Assembly (NCBI RefSeq): GCF_937891315.1
Contig: NZ_CALAGI010000037.1
Location: 1 to 15,645, forward strand
Reading direction: 5' to 3'
Source: an uncultured Amaricoccus sp.
GTDB lineage: Bacteria; Pseudomonadota; Alphaproteobacteria; Rhodobacterales; Rhodobacteraceae
Length of the DNA stretch: 15,645 bases
Positions 1 through 6,918 of this stretch are shown piece by piece. The notes below the pieces were generated by a model. That model had not been told where the DNA came from. It ran no database searches and saw only the letters and a program-made list of their open reading frames with translations. Made by a program: the position numbers and the translations under genes. Position 1 is the stretch's first letter, and every line of letters begins with the position of its first letter.

Positions 1-2
1 CC

Positions 3-41
3 TGGACCTATGCCACTGCACCGCTCAAGGCCGTGGCCTGA
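3..41 (+). CDS. Possible C-terminus of an upstream gene (partial)
   Basis: The frame beginning at base 3 reads WTYATAPLKAVA and then stops with TGA at 39-41. Third codon positions are mostly G or C, as in the genes of this window, and the tail ends 35 bases before the ATG of the next gene. That makes it a plausible end of a gene entering from the left. Twelve residues are too few to name a family, and it could be chance. Confidence 0.3.
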   Translation, partial: WTYATAPLKAVA

Positions 42-76
42 CAACACCGCTTACATTCCATCAGGGGAAAGGGTTG

Positions 77-415
77 ATGAAACTTCTCGTCACGGCGGCG
101 CTCGCGGTTCTGACCGCGCCGGTCAAGGCGTAATTCGTCGGGCCTTCGGTGCGCGGACAGGAGGTCAGCGTCGCGGAAGCTCACAATATGCGCGCCGGAC
201 CCTATGTCACGCTGACCGGCGGGATCGTCGCCCATCAGCGCGACGACGACTTCACCTTTCGCGACGATACCGGCGACATCCGCGTGGCGGTCCAGTCCGG
301 CATCTGGCAGGGGCGCGAGGTCACGCCTTCGACCCATGCACCAATCCCCGCCGAGATCGATCGCGGATTCAACGGCCGTTGTATCTGGGTGAAGTCCCTC
401 GACATTCTGCCGTAG
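77..415 (+). pseudogene. BOF (bacterial OB-fold) family periplasmic protein, YgiW/YdeI-like, interrupted by an in-frame TAA
   Basis: A purine-rich ribosome binding site (AGGGGAAAGG, 63-72) precedes ATG 77. The frame encodes a short signal peptide, MKLLVTAALAVLTAPVKA, then TAA at 131-133, and then continues in the same frame as FVGPSVRGQEVSVAEAHNM through VTLTGGIV, DDDFTFRDDTGDIRVAV, IWQGREVTP and FNGRCIWVKSLDIL to TAG at 413-415. The downstream part has the layout of the BOF domain of YgiW/YdeI proteins: a helix, then strands around a FRDxTG-type turn and a VxxxxWxG segment. These are small secreted OB-fold proteins linked to stress tolerance. The stop lies at the expected signal-peptidase site; a single C-to-T change of a CAA glutamine codon would explain it. 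A GTG at 149 could restart translation, but it has no Shine-Dalgarno sequence and would lack the signal peptide. I call it a one-mutation pseudogene; a sequencing error is the alternative. Confidence 0.72.
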
Positions 416-443
416 TCGCGGGGCGGCTTCCTCGCCGGGCTGT

Positions 444-459
444 AAAAAAAGGCGCCGAT
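444..459 (-). terminator. 3' half of the hemY rho-independent terminator (distal arm and U-tract), split by an insertion
   Basis: Read on the minus strand, ATCGGCGCC (from 459-451) is followed by seven T residues (450-444). The matching proximal arm GGCGCCGAT lies at 733-725, 23 bases after the hemY stop codon. If the inserted element and one copy of its target duplication are removed, the arms close into a 9-bp perfect stem with a GTG loop and a U7 tail, a textbook intrinsic terminator for hemY. Confidence 0.8.
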
Positions 460-466
460 CACATCG
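457..466. repeat. Target-site duplication, left copy (GATCACATCG)
   Basis: This 10-bp sequence immediately abuts the outer end of the left terminal inverted repeat. It recurs as an exact direct copy at 719-728, abutting the right terminal repeat. That is the signature of transposition. Confidence 0.88.
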
Positions 467-718
467 TGACGCATTCCGGTAGATAGGACATAGTTTCCCG
501 CCGCTTTCGTCCGCGGATCGAGATACTTATCGCCCGATAAATGATTTGTGCTGGGTTTCTCGTCTTGATTCACCCGGCGCCTTGCAGAACATTTTTGTTC
601 CGCATGGCGCCGGGGAACTTATGCGATAAATCCGCACAAGCCGTTGATTATGCCGGCATTCTATCGACCAAGAGATAAACGCCGGCCGAGCCTATGTCCT
701 ATCTACCGGAATGCGTCA
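467..718. mobile_element. MITE-like non-autonomous element, 252 bp, 27-bp perfect terminal inverted repeats, 10-bp target duplication
   Basis: The first 27 bases (467-493, beginning TGACGCATTCCGG) are the exact reverse complement of the last 27 (692-718). Both ends are flanked by the direct repeat GATCACATCG. The interior has no plausible transposase, so the element must have been moved in trans. It also has dyad symmetry inside the termini: a hairpin with 9-bp arms CCCGGCGCC (573-581) and GGCGCCGGG (606-614) sits about one base from the geometric centre, and the stretches between it and the termini match each other imperfectly when one is reverse-complemented. The whole element can therefore fold back on itself. 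A 10-bp duplication with terminal repeats of this size fits some IS4-related groups, but I cannot assign the parent IS. The element lies between the convergent BOF and hemY genes, inside the hemY terminator. Confidence 0.87.
573..614. repeat. Central hairpin of the MITE-like element
   Basis: The arms CCCGGCGCC and GGCGCCGGG are perfectly complementary over 9 bp. Inside them, TGC pairs with GCA and GAAC pairs with GTTC around an ATTTTT loop. The hairpin midpoint (593.5) nearly coincides with the element midpoint (592.5). Confidence 0.75.
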
Positions 719-728
719 GATCACATCG
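719..728. repeat. Target-site duplication, right copy (GATCACATCG)
   Basis: Exact direct copy of 457-466, immediately outside the right terminal inverted repeat. Together with the next bases it carries the proximal arm of the hemY terminator. Confidence 0.88.
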
Positions 729-733
729 GCGCC
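725..733 (-). terminator. 5' half (proximal arm) of the split hemY terminator
   Basis: On the minus strand this reads GGCGCCGAT, the complement of the distal arm at 459-451. In the present sequence 265 bases separate the arms instead of 3, but the intervening element is itself largely self-complementary. A giant extended stem ending in U7 could still form. Confidence 0.78.
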
Positions 734-756
734 CTGTCTCGTCTTCAGGTCGATCC

Positions 757-2193
757 TCAGGCTCCGGCGCTTCCGGTGACTTCGGCGTCTTCGACCTCGC
801 CCGGCGACGGGTTGTCGAGCCCGCCCATGATCAGCGGCAACATGGCGGAGCGGGACAGCGCCAGATCCTCGGAGTGCGGCGCCGCCTTCCAGCTCAGCGT
901 GTCGAAGGCGCCGCAATTCTCGCAGATCGGCACCCAGGCGGCATGCACGTGGTTGCACTTGTCGCAGATCCACTGCGGCCCGCGCGAGGCGTTGAGCGCC
1001 TTGGCGAGCCAGCCGCGCACCACGGCCTCGGGCGCGCCCTGGCCGCGCTCCACCGCCGCCATGATGGCGAGGCTGCGCGTGGTCGGATCGGTTTCCGCGA
1101 GGCCGCCGAGCGCCTTGCGCGCACCGGGGAAGTCTTCGCCGGCGAGCGCGAGTTCGGCTTCGAGCAGCTTGCTCTCGGGATCGTCCGGCCGCGTGGCGAC
1201 CAGCGCGGCGAAGCGCGTGCGCCGGGTGGCGGGGCTCTCCTCGGGCTCGATGGCGGCGAAGGCGACGGCCAGGTCGGGATGCGGGTTCGTGGTCCAGGTC
1301 GTGGTGAGGATCTTCGTCGCCTTGCGCTTCGACCCCTTGTCGATCTGCGCGGCCGAGGCCAGCACGGCGGCTGGCACAAGGCCCGGTGCCAGCCGGTTCG
1401 CCTGCAGCGCCGCTTCGTTGCCGCGCGTCGTCTCGCCCCGTGCCAGCGCCGCCCGCGCGTCGGCCAGCGACAGCACCGCGTCGCGCCGGGTGCCGACATC
1501 GCGCGGCAGCAGGCGCGCCTGGGTCGAGGCGGTCAGCGTGCCGCGCGCGCCCGCCCAGTCCTCGCGCTGGGTCTGCAGGTCGAACAGCGTGCGCAGGATC
1601 GCCGGGTTCGAAGGTCGCAGGGCGAAGGCCTTCTTGGCGAGCTCCAGCGCGGTATAGGTGTCGCCCTCGTCGAGTTGCTGCTTCATCAGGCCCTGAACCG
1701 CGACGAAGCGGGTCCGGTCGTTGCCGAGCATCTCCTTGTAATATTGAGTCGCCCGGGTCCGGTCACCGTTCAGCTCCGCCGCCTGAGCGTTGACGAGGCC
1801 GGTGACGTCCGGCCGGTTCAGCAGCCGCTCGGCCTTGGCGGTCTTCTTCAGCGCGGTCTTCGGATCGCCCGAGGCGAGCGCGACCAGTCCGTCGGACAGC
1901 GCATCGATGCCCCGCCGCTCGCGGTTGCGGGCGAAATAGCGGCTGATCGCCGTCTCGTCGCCGAGCAGGAAGCGGGCGACGGCCACCAGAAGCCCGATGA
2001 GCTTCAGCACCAGGAAGGCGAGGCCGAGCAGCAGCATCAGCCCGATGACGAAGCCGATCGGCGAGAGATAGAATTCGCGGCCGCCGAAGGCGACCCGGAC
2101 CTCGCCGGGCGTGTCCACGAGATAGAGCGCGCCGAACGCGAGCGCGGTGGCGATGCCGATGAAGATCAGAACCTTGATGACGGACCAGAGCAT
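757..2193 (-). CDS. hemY: HemY-type membrane protein with TPR-like repeats and a C-terminal zinc ribbon
   Basis: The 478-residue product starts with two hydrophobic segments (about residues 5-25 and 45-75) typical of the HemY N-terminal domain. A TPR-like helical region follows (for example DGLVALASGDPKTALKKTAK and LVNAQAAELNGDRTRATQYY). It ends with a four-cysteine zinc ribbon, CDKC (410-413) and CENC (424-427), seen in alphaproteobacterial members. The family sits in haem-biosynthesis operons, but its biochemical role is unsettled; it is not the protoporphyrinogen oxidase that shares the name. A GCGAGG ribosome binding site precedes the ATG. The gene begins 13 bases after the mitofilin stop, so they are co-transcribed. 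Its terminator carries the MITE-like insertion. Confidence 0.88.
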   Translation of the reverse strand: MLWSVIKVLIFIGIATALAFGALYLVDTPGEVRVAFGGREFYLSPIGFVIGLMLLLGLAFLVLKLIGLLVAVARFLLGDETAISRYFARNRERRGIDALSDGLVALASGDPKTALKKTAKAERLLNRPDVTGLVNAQAAELNGDRTRATQYYKEMLGNDRTRFVAVQGLMKQQLDEGDTYTALELAKKAFALRPSNPAILRTLFDLQTQREDWAGARGTLTASTQARLLPRDVGTRRDAVLSLADARAALARGETTRGNEAALQANRLAPGLVPAAVLASAAQIDKGSKRKATKILTTTWTTNPHPDLAVAFAAIEPEESPATRRTRFAALVATRPDDPESKLLEAELALAGEDFPGARKALGGLAETDPTTRSLAIMAAVERGQGAPEAVVRGWLAKALNASRGPQWICDKCNHVHAAWVPICENCGAFDTLSWKAAPHSEDLALSRSAMLPLIMGGLDNPSPGEVEDAEVTGSAGA

Positions 2194-2206
2194 GCGCGCC
2201 TCGCTT

Positions 2207-3835
2207 TCAGTTCGTCGCCGGCATTTCGGCGTTCAGGGCTTCGAGGCCCGCTTCCGCGTCGGCGCGCAGCTTTACCGCGTTGAGCCAGCCGCTCATCGCC
2301 TCGGTCGCCTCGCTCGGCAGCTGCTCGGATTCGGTCAGCACGCCGGCGAGATCGTCGTGGCGCAGCTTCTCCTCCATCCGCGACAGCACCGCGTCGGTGC
2401 CCTGGCCGTCCTTGGGGGTCAGCGAGCGGGTGGCGATCTGCGCCTCGAAAAAAGCCTGGGCCCGGGCGACCACGCCGTCGCCGGCACTGGCGAGGATACT
2501 GGCCCGGATCGCCTGATGCGCGGAATCGGCGAAACCGTCGCGAAGCTCGGCGAGCGACTGGATGCCGCTGGTCGCGGCGGCGCTCAGCGTCTCGGGGATC
2601 TGGACCTCCGGGTCGGCGGCGATCCGGCCGAGCGGCTCGACGAAGGGCATGCCGGCGGCCATCGCCGCCTGAACCTGGGCGAAATCGGCCTTCACGGCGG
2701 CGGCGCTGACCGCAGTCGTCGCCTGCGCCTGGATCGTGTCGACCGTGGCCTGCGCCGTATCGATCTGCCGGCGCGCCTCGGCGCCCACCTCGTCGATCCG
2801 CGCGCCCAGGGCGGCGACGCGATCCGTCACCGAGCCCATCTCGGCCCGCAGCCCATCGAGCTCGGAGCGATAGAGGTCGATCCCGGCCGCCGTCGCGCCG
2901 CTCGCCACGGCGACGCCGCCGGTGATCTGCTCCTTCAAACCGCTGAGCTCGGCGATCTGGCCCTGAATCGCCGCGTCGGTCCGGTCGAGCCGCTGGCGGG
3001 TATCCGCCCCGTCGATCTGGCCGAGTTGCGTGCGCAACTCCGCGATCTGGCCTTCGATCTGGTTACCCGCGCTCGCAACCGCCGTGCCGATGCGCGCGTC
3101 GAGGCCCGATCCGCTCAACTCCGTCACTTCGGCCCGCACGTCGCCGATCTCGGTCTCCAACCGCGATTCCAGCGCGGCGATCCGGGCCTCGGCCTCCGAG
3201 GAGCCGGGCACCAGCCATTTCGCCACCGGCGCCGGCATCGAGGGCGCGATCTTCGGCCCGAGCCAGAGCGCCAGCCCGCCGCCGATCAGCAGGAACAGAA
3301 GCGCGGCCAGCGCGCGGCCCGCGAAGCTCGATCCGCGCTCGGTTTCGGCCGGCGGCTCCTCGCGGGTCACGGCCGGCTGGTTGGCCGCCGGCGCCTCGCG
3401 GGCCTCCTCCCACGCGTCATCCGGTTCCTGCTCCGACGGTGGCGGGCCGCCGCGCGCGATGGCATCGTTCACCGCTTCGACCAGTGCCACGTCTTCCGGC
3501 TCATCGACGAATTCAGGCGCGCCGTCGGGCTTCGCCCAGGATGCCCCTTCGAGGGGGGCGCCGGCTTCCGCCGCGGACGCGATCTCGGCCTCGCGGACGA
3601 TTTCCGCCTCCGGCGTCTCGTCCGCCCCCGCCTCGGTCGGCGTCCAGGTCGGCTCGGCCTCGGGCGTGGCGGGATCGGGCGGGGCGGGAGCGTCGAGCGC
3701 CGGCCCTTCGAGCATCCGGTCGGTCACAACTTCCGGCGCGGTTTCGGGCGGGGGCGCCGCTGGTTCGGGCGCGGAGATGTCGGCTTCCGGTTCCACGATC
3801 TCGCCTTCCGGCGAATCGGATTTCTTTCGTGCCAT
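2207..3835 (-). CDS. Mitofilin / Mic60-like inner-membrane protein
   Basis: The 542-residue product has an N-terminal acidic, proline- and alanine-rich cytoplasmic region (1-170). One transmembrane helix follows at about 174-195 (ALAALLFLLIGGGLALWLG), then a long alpha-helical, coiled-coil-like periplasmic stretch (about 214-390) and a C-terminal helical domain resembling the mitofilin signature region. This is the architecture of alphaproteobacterial Mic60 homologues, relatives of the mitochondrial MICOS subunit that shape intracytoplasmic membranes. Such genes are typically found between hemD and hemY, as here. The ATG has a GGGGAA ribosome binding site. The 118-bp spacer after hemD holds a good promoter candidate, so expression need not depend on hemD. 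The low-complexity N-terminus is ordinary for the family. Confidence 0.85.
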   Translation of the reverse strand: MARKKSDSPEGEIVEPEADISAPEPAAPPPETAPEVVTDRMLEGPALDAPAPPDPATPEAEPTWTPTEAGADETPEAEIVREAEIASAAEAGAPLEGASWAKPDGAPEFVDEPEDVALVEAVNDAIARGGPPPSEQEPDDAWEEAREAPAANQPAVTREEPPAETERGSSFAGRALAALLFLLIGGGLALWLGPKIAPSMPAPVAKWLVPGSSEAEARIAALESRLETEIGDVRAEVTELSGSGLDARIGTAVASAGNQIEGQIAELRTQLGQIDGADTRQRLDRTDAAIQGQIAELSGLKEQITGGVAVASGATAAGIDLYRSELDGLRAEMGSVTDRVAALGARIDEVGAEARRQIDTAQATVDTIQAQATTAVSAAAVKADFAQVQAAMAAGMPFVEPLGRIAADPEVQIPETLSAAATSGIQSLAELRDGFADSAHQAIRASILASAGDGVVARAQAFFEAQIATRSLTPKDGQGTDAVLSRMEEKLRHDDLAGVLTESEQLPSEATEAMSGWLNAVKLRADAEAGLEALNAEMPATN

Positions 3836-3898
3836 CGGTTCAGTTCCCCACTTGGGCGTTCGCGCGCGCCCGGGCCCCTCGCGGACCCAATGCGGCGG

Positions 3899-3927
3899 AT
3901 ACTAGGCGAAGGATATTTGCGGAACAA
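3899..3927 (-). promoter_or_regulatory. Candidate sigma70-type promoter for mitofilin-hemY
   Basis: On the minus strand a TTGTTC -35 element (3927-3922) and a TAGTAT -10 element (3904-3899) are separated by 17 bases. This places a start site near 3892, about 57 bases upstream of the mitofilin ATG. It lies in the hemD-mitofilin spacer. Confidence 0.5.
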
Positions 3928-3953
3928 GCCAAAGCCCGGACCCGCTCCACCTG

Positions 3954-4697
3954 TCACAAACCGCCGAGCGCGCCGATCATTCCGGCCCGTGTCGGCGCGG
4001 CGGCGATCACCCGGCGCGCCGGTTCGACGCCGATGAGCCCGGCGTCCGCCGCCCCGCTCAGGGCGACGCAGATCACCCGCCGCAGGTTCCATCCGCCCGC
4101 CACGAGTTGCCGGGCGAGCAGCGCGGCCGAGCGTGGCGAGAAAAGGCAGATCACGTCGATCTGTCCATCCGCGAGCATGGAGCGCACCTCCGCCGTCAGG
4201 GGACAGGGCAACTGGTCGTATATCTCGGCCGCCCGCGCCGGCACGCCCGCAAGGGCGAGCCGTCCGATCAGGTCGCCGGCGGCGTGACGACCGCGGACAT
4301 GGATGAAATCGCCGCTGCCGGGCCGGTGCCGCGCGATGGCGAGCGCGGTCAGCGCCGGCACGTCGCCACCGGCGGATTCGGCCGAGAACCCCGCGCGCCG
4401 CGCCGCCTCCGCCGTCATTTCGCCAACGCAGAGCGCGGGCAGGCGGCGGTCCGCCGTCCGGGCGGCGAACTGCGCCACGCCGTTCGCCGAGGTGAAGAGC
4501 AGGCCCTGCGCCCCGTCGAGCGGGATCGCGCCTTCGGTTCGCGCGACCGCGAGGACGGGCGAGATCACGGTGGCGAAGCGGTCGGGCAGCGCGATCTCCA
4601 GCGCCTCGGCGAAGGCGTGCGACTGCTCGACCGGACGCGTCAGCAGCAGGCTCCGGCGTTCTGGCATCGGGTGGTCTGGCATCGGGCGGTCTGACAT
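3954..4697 (-). CDS. hemD: Uroporphyrinogen-III synthase
   Basis: The 247-residue product matches the HemD family in length and landmarks: the N-terminal LLLTRP segment, LLFTSANGVAQFA, the mid-protein FIHVRGRHAAGDL and AEIYDQLP, and ICLFSPRSAALL near the C-terminus. The enzyme closes and inverts ring D of hydroxymethylbilane to give uroporphyrinogen III, the common precursor of haem, sirohaem, cobalamin and bacteriochlorophyll. Three in-frame ATGs (4697, 4682, 4667) lie on a 15-bp tandem repeat encoding the MPDHPMPER stretch. I chose the outermost because a GGAG sits 9 bases upstream; the inner ones have no such site. The usual partner hemC is not next to it. Confidence 0.88.
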   Translation of the reverse strand: MSDRPMPDHPMPERRSLLLTRPVEQSHAFAEALEIALPDRFATVISPVLAVARTEGAIPLDGAQGLLFTSANGVAQFAARTADRRLPALCVGEMTAEAARRAGFSAESAGGDVPALTALAIARHRPGSGDFIHVRGRHAAGDLIGRLALAGVPARAAEIYDQLPCPLTAEVRSMLADGQIDVICLFSPRSAALLARQLVAGGWNLRRVICVALSGAADAGLIGVEPARRVIAAAPTRAGMIGALGGL

Positions 4698-4705
4698 CGC
4701 GCGGC
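4661..4705. repeat. 15-bp tandem repeat, three units, over the hemD start
   Basis: Units begin at 4661, 4676 and 4691 (CTGGCATCGGGTGGT, CTGGCATCGGGCGGT, CTGACATCGCGCGGC). Each contains a CAT, that is, an ATG on the coding strand, so the repeat multiplies potential hemD start codons in frame. Confidence 0.8.
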
Positions 4706-4752
4706 GCTCCGGTCGGCGACGGAGCGGACGCCGTTGCGCCGCCCCGCGGCCG

Positions 4753-4781
4753 GTGTTACCTGCGCCCCGGGACCAGCGCAA
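4753..4781 (-). promoter_or_regulatory. Candidate promoter for hemD
   Basis: On the minus strand TTGCGC (4781-4776) and TAACAC (4758-4753) are 17 bases apart, about 55 bases upstream of the chosen hemD ATG. The match to the sigma70 consensus is moderate. Confidence 0.35.
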
Positions 4782-4805
4782 TTCCGGCGCGGCTTTCGGG
4801 GCGCG

Positions 4806-4833
4806 GCATTCCGGCGTGGGCATTCCGGCGTGG
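4806..4833. repeat. 14-bp perfect tandem duplication in the hemD-tsaD spacer
   Basis: GCATTCCGGCGTGG occurs twice head to tail (4806-4819, 4820-4833). A degraded related copy lies at about 4778-4792. It sits just upstream of the tsaD ribosome binding site. Confidence 0.8.
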
Positions 4834-4854
4834 TCGGCCCCAAGGGAGCGCGCC

Positions 4855-5946
4855 TTGCTGATACTGGGGCTTGAAAGCAGCTGCGACGATACAGGCGCCG
4901 CGGTGATTCGGGCCTGCCCGGGCACGCCGGTGGGCGAAATCCTTGCCTCGGTGGTCCGCGGCCAGGACGCGCTGCACGCGGCCTACGGCGGGGTGGTGCC
5001 GGAGATCGCGGCGCGCGCGCATGCCGAGCGGCTGGACGGCGTGACCGAGGCCGCGCTGGCGGAGGCGGGGGTCGGGCTCGGCGATCTCGGCGCGGTGGCG
5101 GTCGCCTCCGGGCCGGGCCTGATCGGCGGCGTGCTGTCGGGGGTGATGTTCGCCAAGGGGCTTTCGGCGGCGCGCGGCCTGCCGTTCTACGGCGTCAACC
5201 ATCTCGCAGGCCACGCGCTGACGCCTCGGCTCGTCGCGCCCATCGCCTTTCCATATCTTGTGCTGCTGGTCTCGGGCGGTCATTGCCAGTTCCTGATCGC
5301 CGAGGGGCCGGACCTCTTCGTCCGGCTCGGCGGCACGATCGACGACGCGCCTGGCGAGGCGTTCGACAAGATCGCGAAGCTGCTCGGCCTTGGCCAGCCG
5401 GGTGGCCCCAGGGTCGAGGCCGAGGCGCGGGCGGGCGATCCGGCGCGCTTCGACCTGCCCCGGCCGCTGCTGGACCGCGAGGGCTGCGACCTCTCCTTCT
5501 CCGGGCTGAAGACGGCGGTCCGCCGCGCCCGCGACCGGCTCGCCGCCGGGCGCGGCGGGATCACCCGGGGGGAGCGGGCGGATCTCTGCGCCGGCTTCCA
5601 GGCGGCGGTGGCCGAAACGCTCGCGGAGAAGACGCGCCGCGCCTGCCGGGCCTTCCGCGCGCGGCATGACCTCGCCGCGCCGACGCTCGCCGTCGCGGGC
5701 GGGGTCGCGGCCAACGGAACCATCCGCGCGGCGCTCGCGGCGGTGGCCGAGGCGGAAGGTTTCGCCTGGCTCGCGCCGCCGCCCGCGCTCTGCACCGACA
5801 ACGGCGCCATCGTCGCCTGGGCGGCGGCCGAGGCGATGGCGGTGCGCGGTCCCGACGCGCTCACCCTGGTCGCCCGGCCGCGCTGGCCGCTCGACGCGCG
5901 GGCCGCGCCGATGCTTGGCTCCGGGCGCAAGGGGGCCAAGGCGTGA
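4855..5946 (+). CDS. tsaD: tRNA N6-adenosine threonylcarbamoyltransferase TsaD
   Basis: TsaD transfers the threonylcarbamoyl group from threonylcarbamoyl-AMP to A37 of ANN-decoding tRNAs, working with TsaB and TsaE. The 363-residue product opens with the family signature LILGLESSCDDTG. It carries the metal-binding HxxxH (NHLAGH, His116 and His120), the ASP-fold loops ASGPGLIGG and LVSGGHCQF, GGTIDDAPGEAFDK, and the C-terminal CTDNGAIVAW. The frame is open further upstream, but the family N-terminus begins at the TTG (4855), preceded by AAGGGA at 4842-4847. The stop overlaps the gpsA start (GTGA), indicating translational coupling. Confidence 0.95.
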   Translation: MLILGLESSCDDTGAAVIRACPGTPVGEILASVVRGQDALHAAYGGVVPEIAARAHAERLDGVTEAALAEAGVGLGDLGAVAVASGPGLIGGVLSGVMFAKGLSAARGLPFYGVNHLAGHALTPRLVAPIAFPYLVLLVSGGHCQFLIAEGPDLFVRLGGTIDDAPGEAFDKIAKLLGLGQPGGPRVEAEARAGDPARFDLPRPLLDREGCDLSFSGLKTAVRRARDRLAAGRGGITRGERADLCAGFQAAVAETLAEKTRRACRAFRARHDLAAPTLAVAGGVAANGTIRAALAAVAEAEGFAWLAPPPALCTDNGAIVAWAAAEAMAVRGPDALTLVARPRWPLDARAAPMLGSGRKGAKA

Positions 5947-6905
5947 GCGGGATCGCGATCCTCGGCGCCGGCGCCTTTGGCACCGCGCTCGCCGTCGTCC
6001 ACGCGGCCGAGGGCCGGCGCGTGACGCTCTGGGGCCGGGACGCCGAGGCGATGCGCGTCATGGCCGAGACGCGGCGGAACCCGCGCCTGCCCGGCATCGA
6101 CCTGCCCGAGGGGGTGGATTGCGTCGCCGGGCTCGACGCGCTGGCGGGCGCGCGGGCCTTGCTTCTCGCCGTGCCGGCCCAGCGGACCGAGGATTTCCTG
6201 CGCGCGCACGGTTCCGCGCTGCCCCCCGCGCCGCTGGTGCTCTGCGCCAAGGGGATCGACGCGCGCGGCCACCGGCTGCAGACCGAGATCGCCGCCGCCG
6301 CGCTGCCCGCGACGCCGCTCGCCGCGCTGACCGGCCCCGGCTTCGCCGACGAGATCGCCCGCGGCTTGCCAAGCGCGCTGACCCTCGCCTGCGCCGACCC
6401 CGCGCTCGGGCCGGCATTGCAGGAAACGCTGTCGGTCCGGCGCCTGCGGCTCTATCTCACCGACGACATGGTCGGGGCGCAACTCGGCGGCGCGCTGAAG
6501 AATGTCATCGCCATCGCCTGCGGCATGGTCGAGGGTGCGCGCCTCGGCCATTCCGCCCGCGCGGCGCTGATGACCCGCGGTTTCGCCGAGATGACCCGCC
6601 TCGCCGTGGCACTCGGCGCCCGGGCCGAGACGCTGGTCGGCCTCTGCGGGCTCGGCGACCTGTCGCTCACCTGCAATTCGGCGCAATCGCGCAACTTCGC
6701 GCTCGGCCAGGCGCTCGGCGCCGGCGCGGCCCGGCCCGGCGGCACGGTCGAGGGGGTTGCGACCGCCCGCGCCGCCTGCCAGCTTGGCGCGCGGCGGGGC
6801 GTCGAATTGCCGATCGCCGAGGCGGTGGCGAATGTGCTCGACGCAAGCTGGACGCTGCCGCAGGCGATGGACGCGCTGTTGTCACGCCCGCTGCGCGAGG
6901 AATGA
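5943..6905 (+). CDS. gpsA: NAD(P)-dependent glycerol-3-phosphate dehydrogenase
   Basis: GpsA reduces dihydroxyacetone phosphate to sn-glycerol-3-phosphate, the backbone for phospholipid synthesis. The 320-residue product begins with a Rossmann fingerprint (GAGAFGTALA). It continues with VLCAKGI, LTGPGFADEIARGLPSA, the catalytic-lysine region GALKNVIAIACGM, and the C-terminal CGLGDLSLTCNSAQSRNF of the helical substrate domain. All are standard for the family. The start is GTG 5943, within the GTGA overlap with tsaD. It supplies precursor for the phospholipid genes farther along the window, although that cluster is on the other strand. Confidence 0.95.
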   Translation: MSGIAILGAGAFGTALAVVHAAEGRRVTLWGRDAEAMRVMAETRRNPRLPGIDLPEGVDCVAGLDALAGARALLLAVPAQRTEDFLRAHGSALPPAPLVLCAKGIDARGHRLQTEIAAAALPATPLAALTGPGFADEIARGLPSALTLACADPALGPALQETLSVRRLRLYLTDDMVGAQLGGALKNVIAIACGMVEGARLGHSARAALMTRGFAEMTRLAVALGARAETLVGLCGLGDLSLTCNSAQSRNFALGQALGAGAARPGGTVEGVATARAACQLGARRGVELPIAEAVANVLDASWTLPQAMDALLSRPLREE

Positions 6906-6918
6906 GGGGAGGGGAACC

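Noticed and set aside
467..718. Degraded transposase gene inside the inverted-repeat element
   Set aside because: At 252 bp with multiple stops and near-palindromic structure there is no room or signature for a transposase remnant, so it is treated as non-autonomous.
694..4036. Long plus-strand open frames opposite hemY and mitofilin
   Set aside because: Arg/Gly/Ala-rich translations with no recognisable motifs, antisense to well-supported genes; a normal result of very high GC at third codon positions.
5280..6686. Long minus-strand open frame opposite tsaD and gpsA
   Set aside because: Antisense shadow. tsaD and gpsA on the other strand have complete family motifs throughout.
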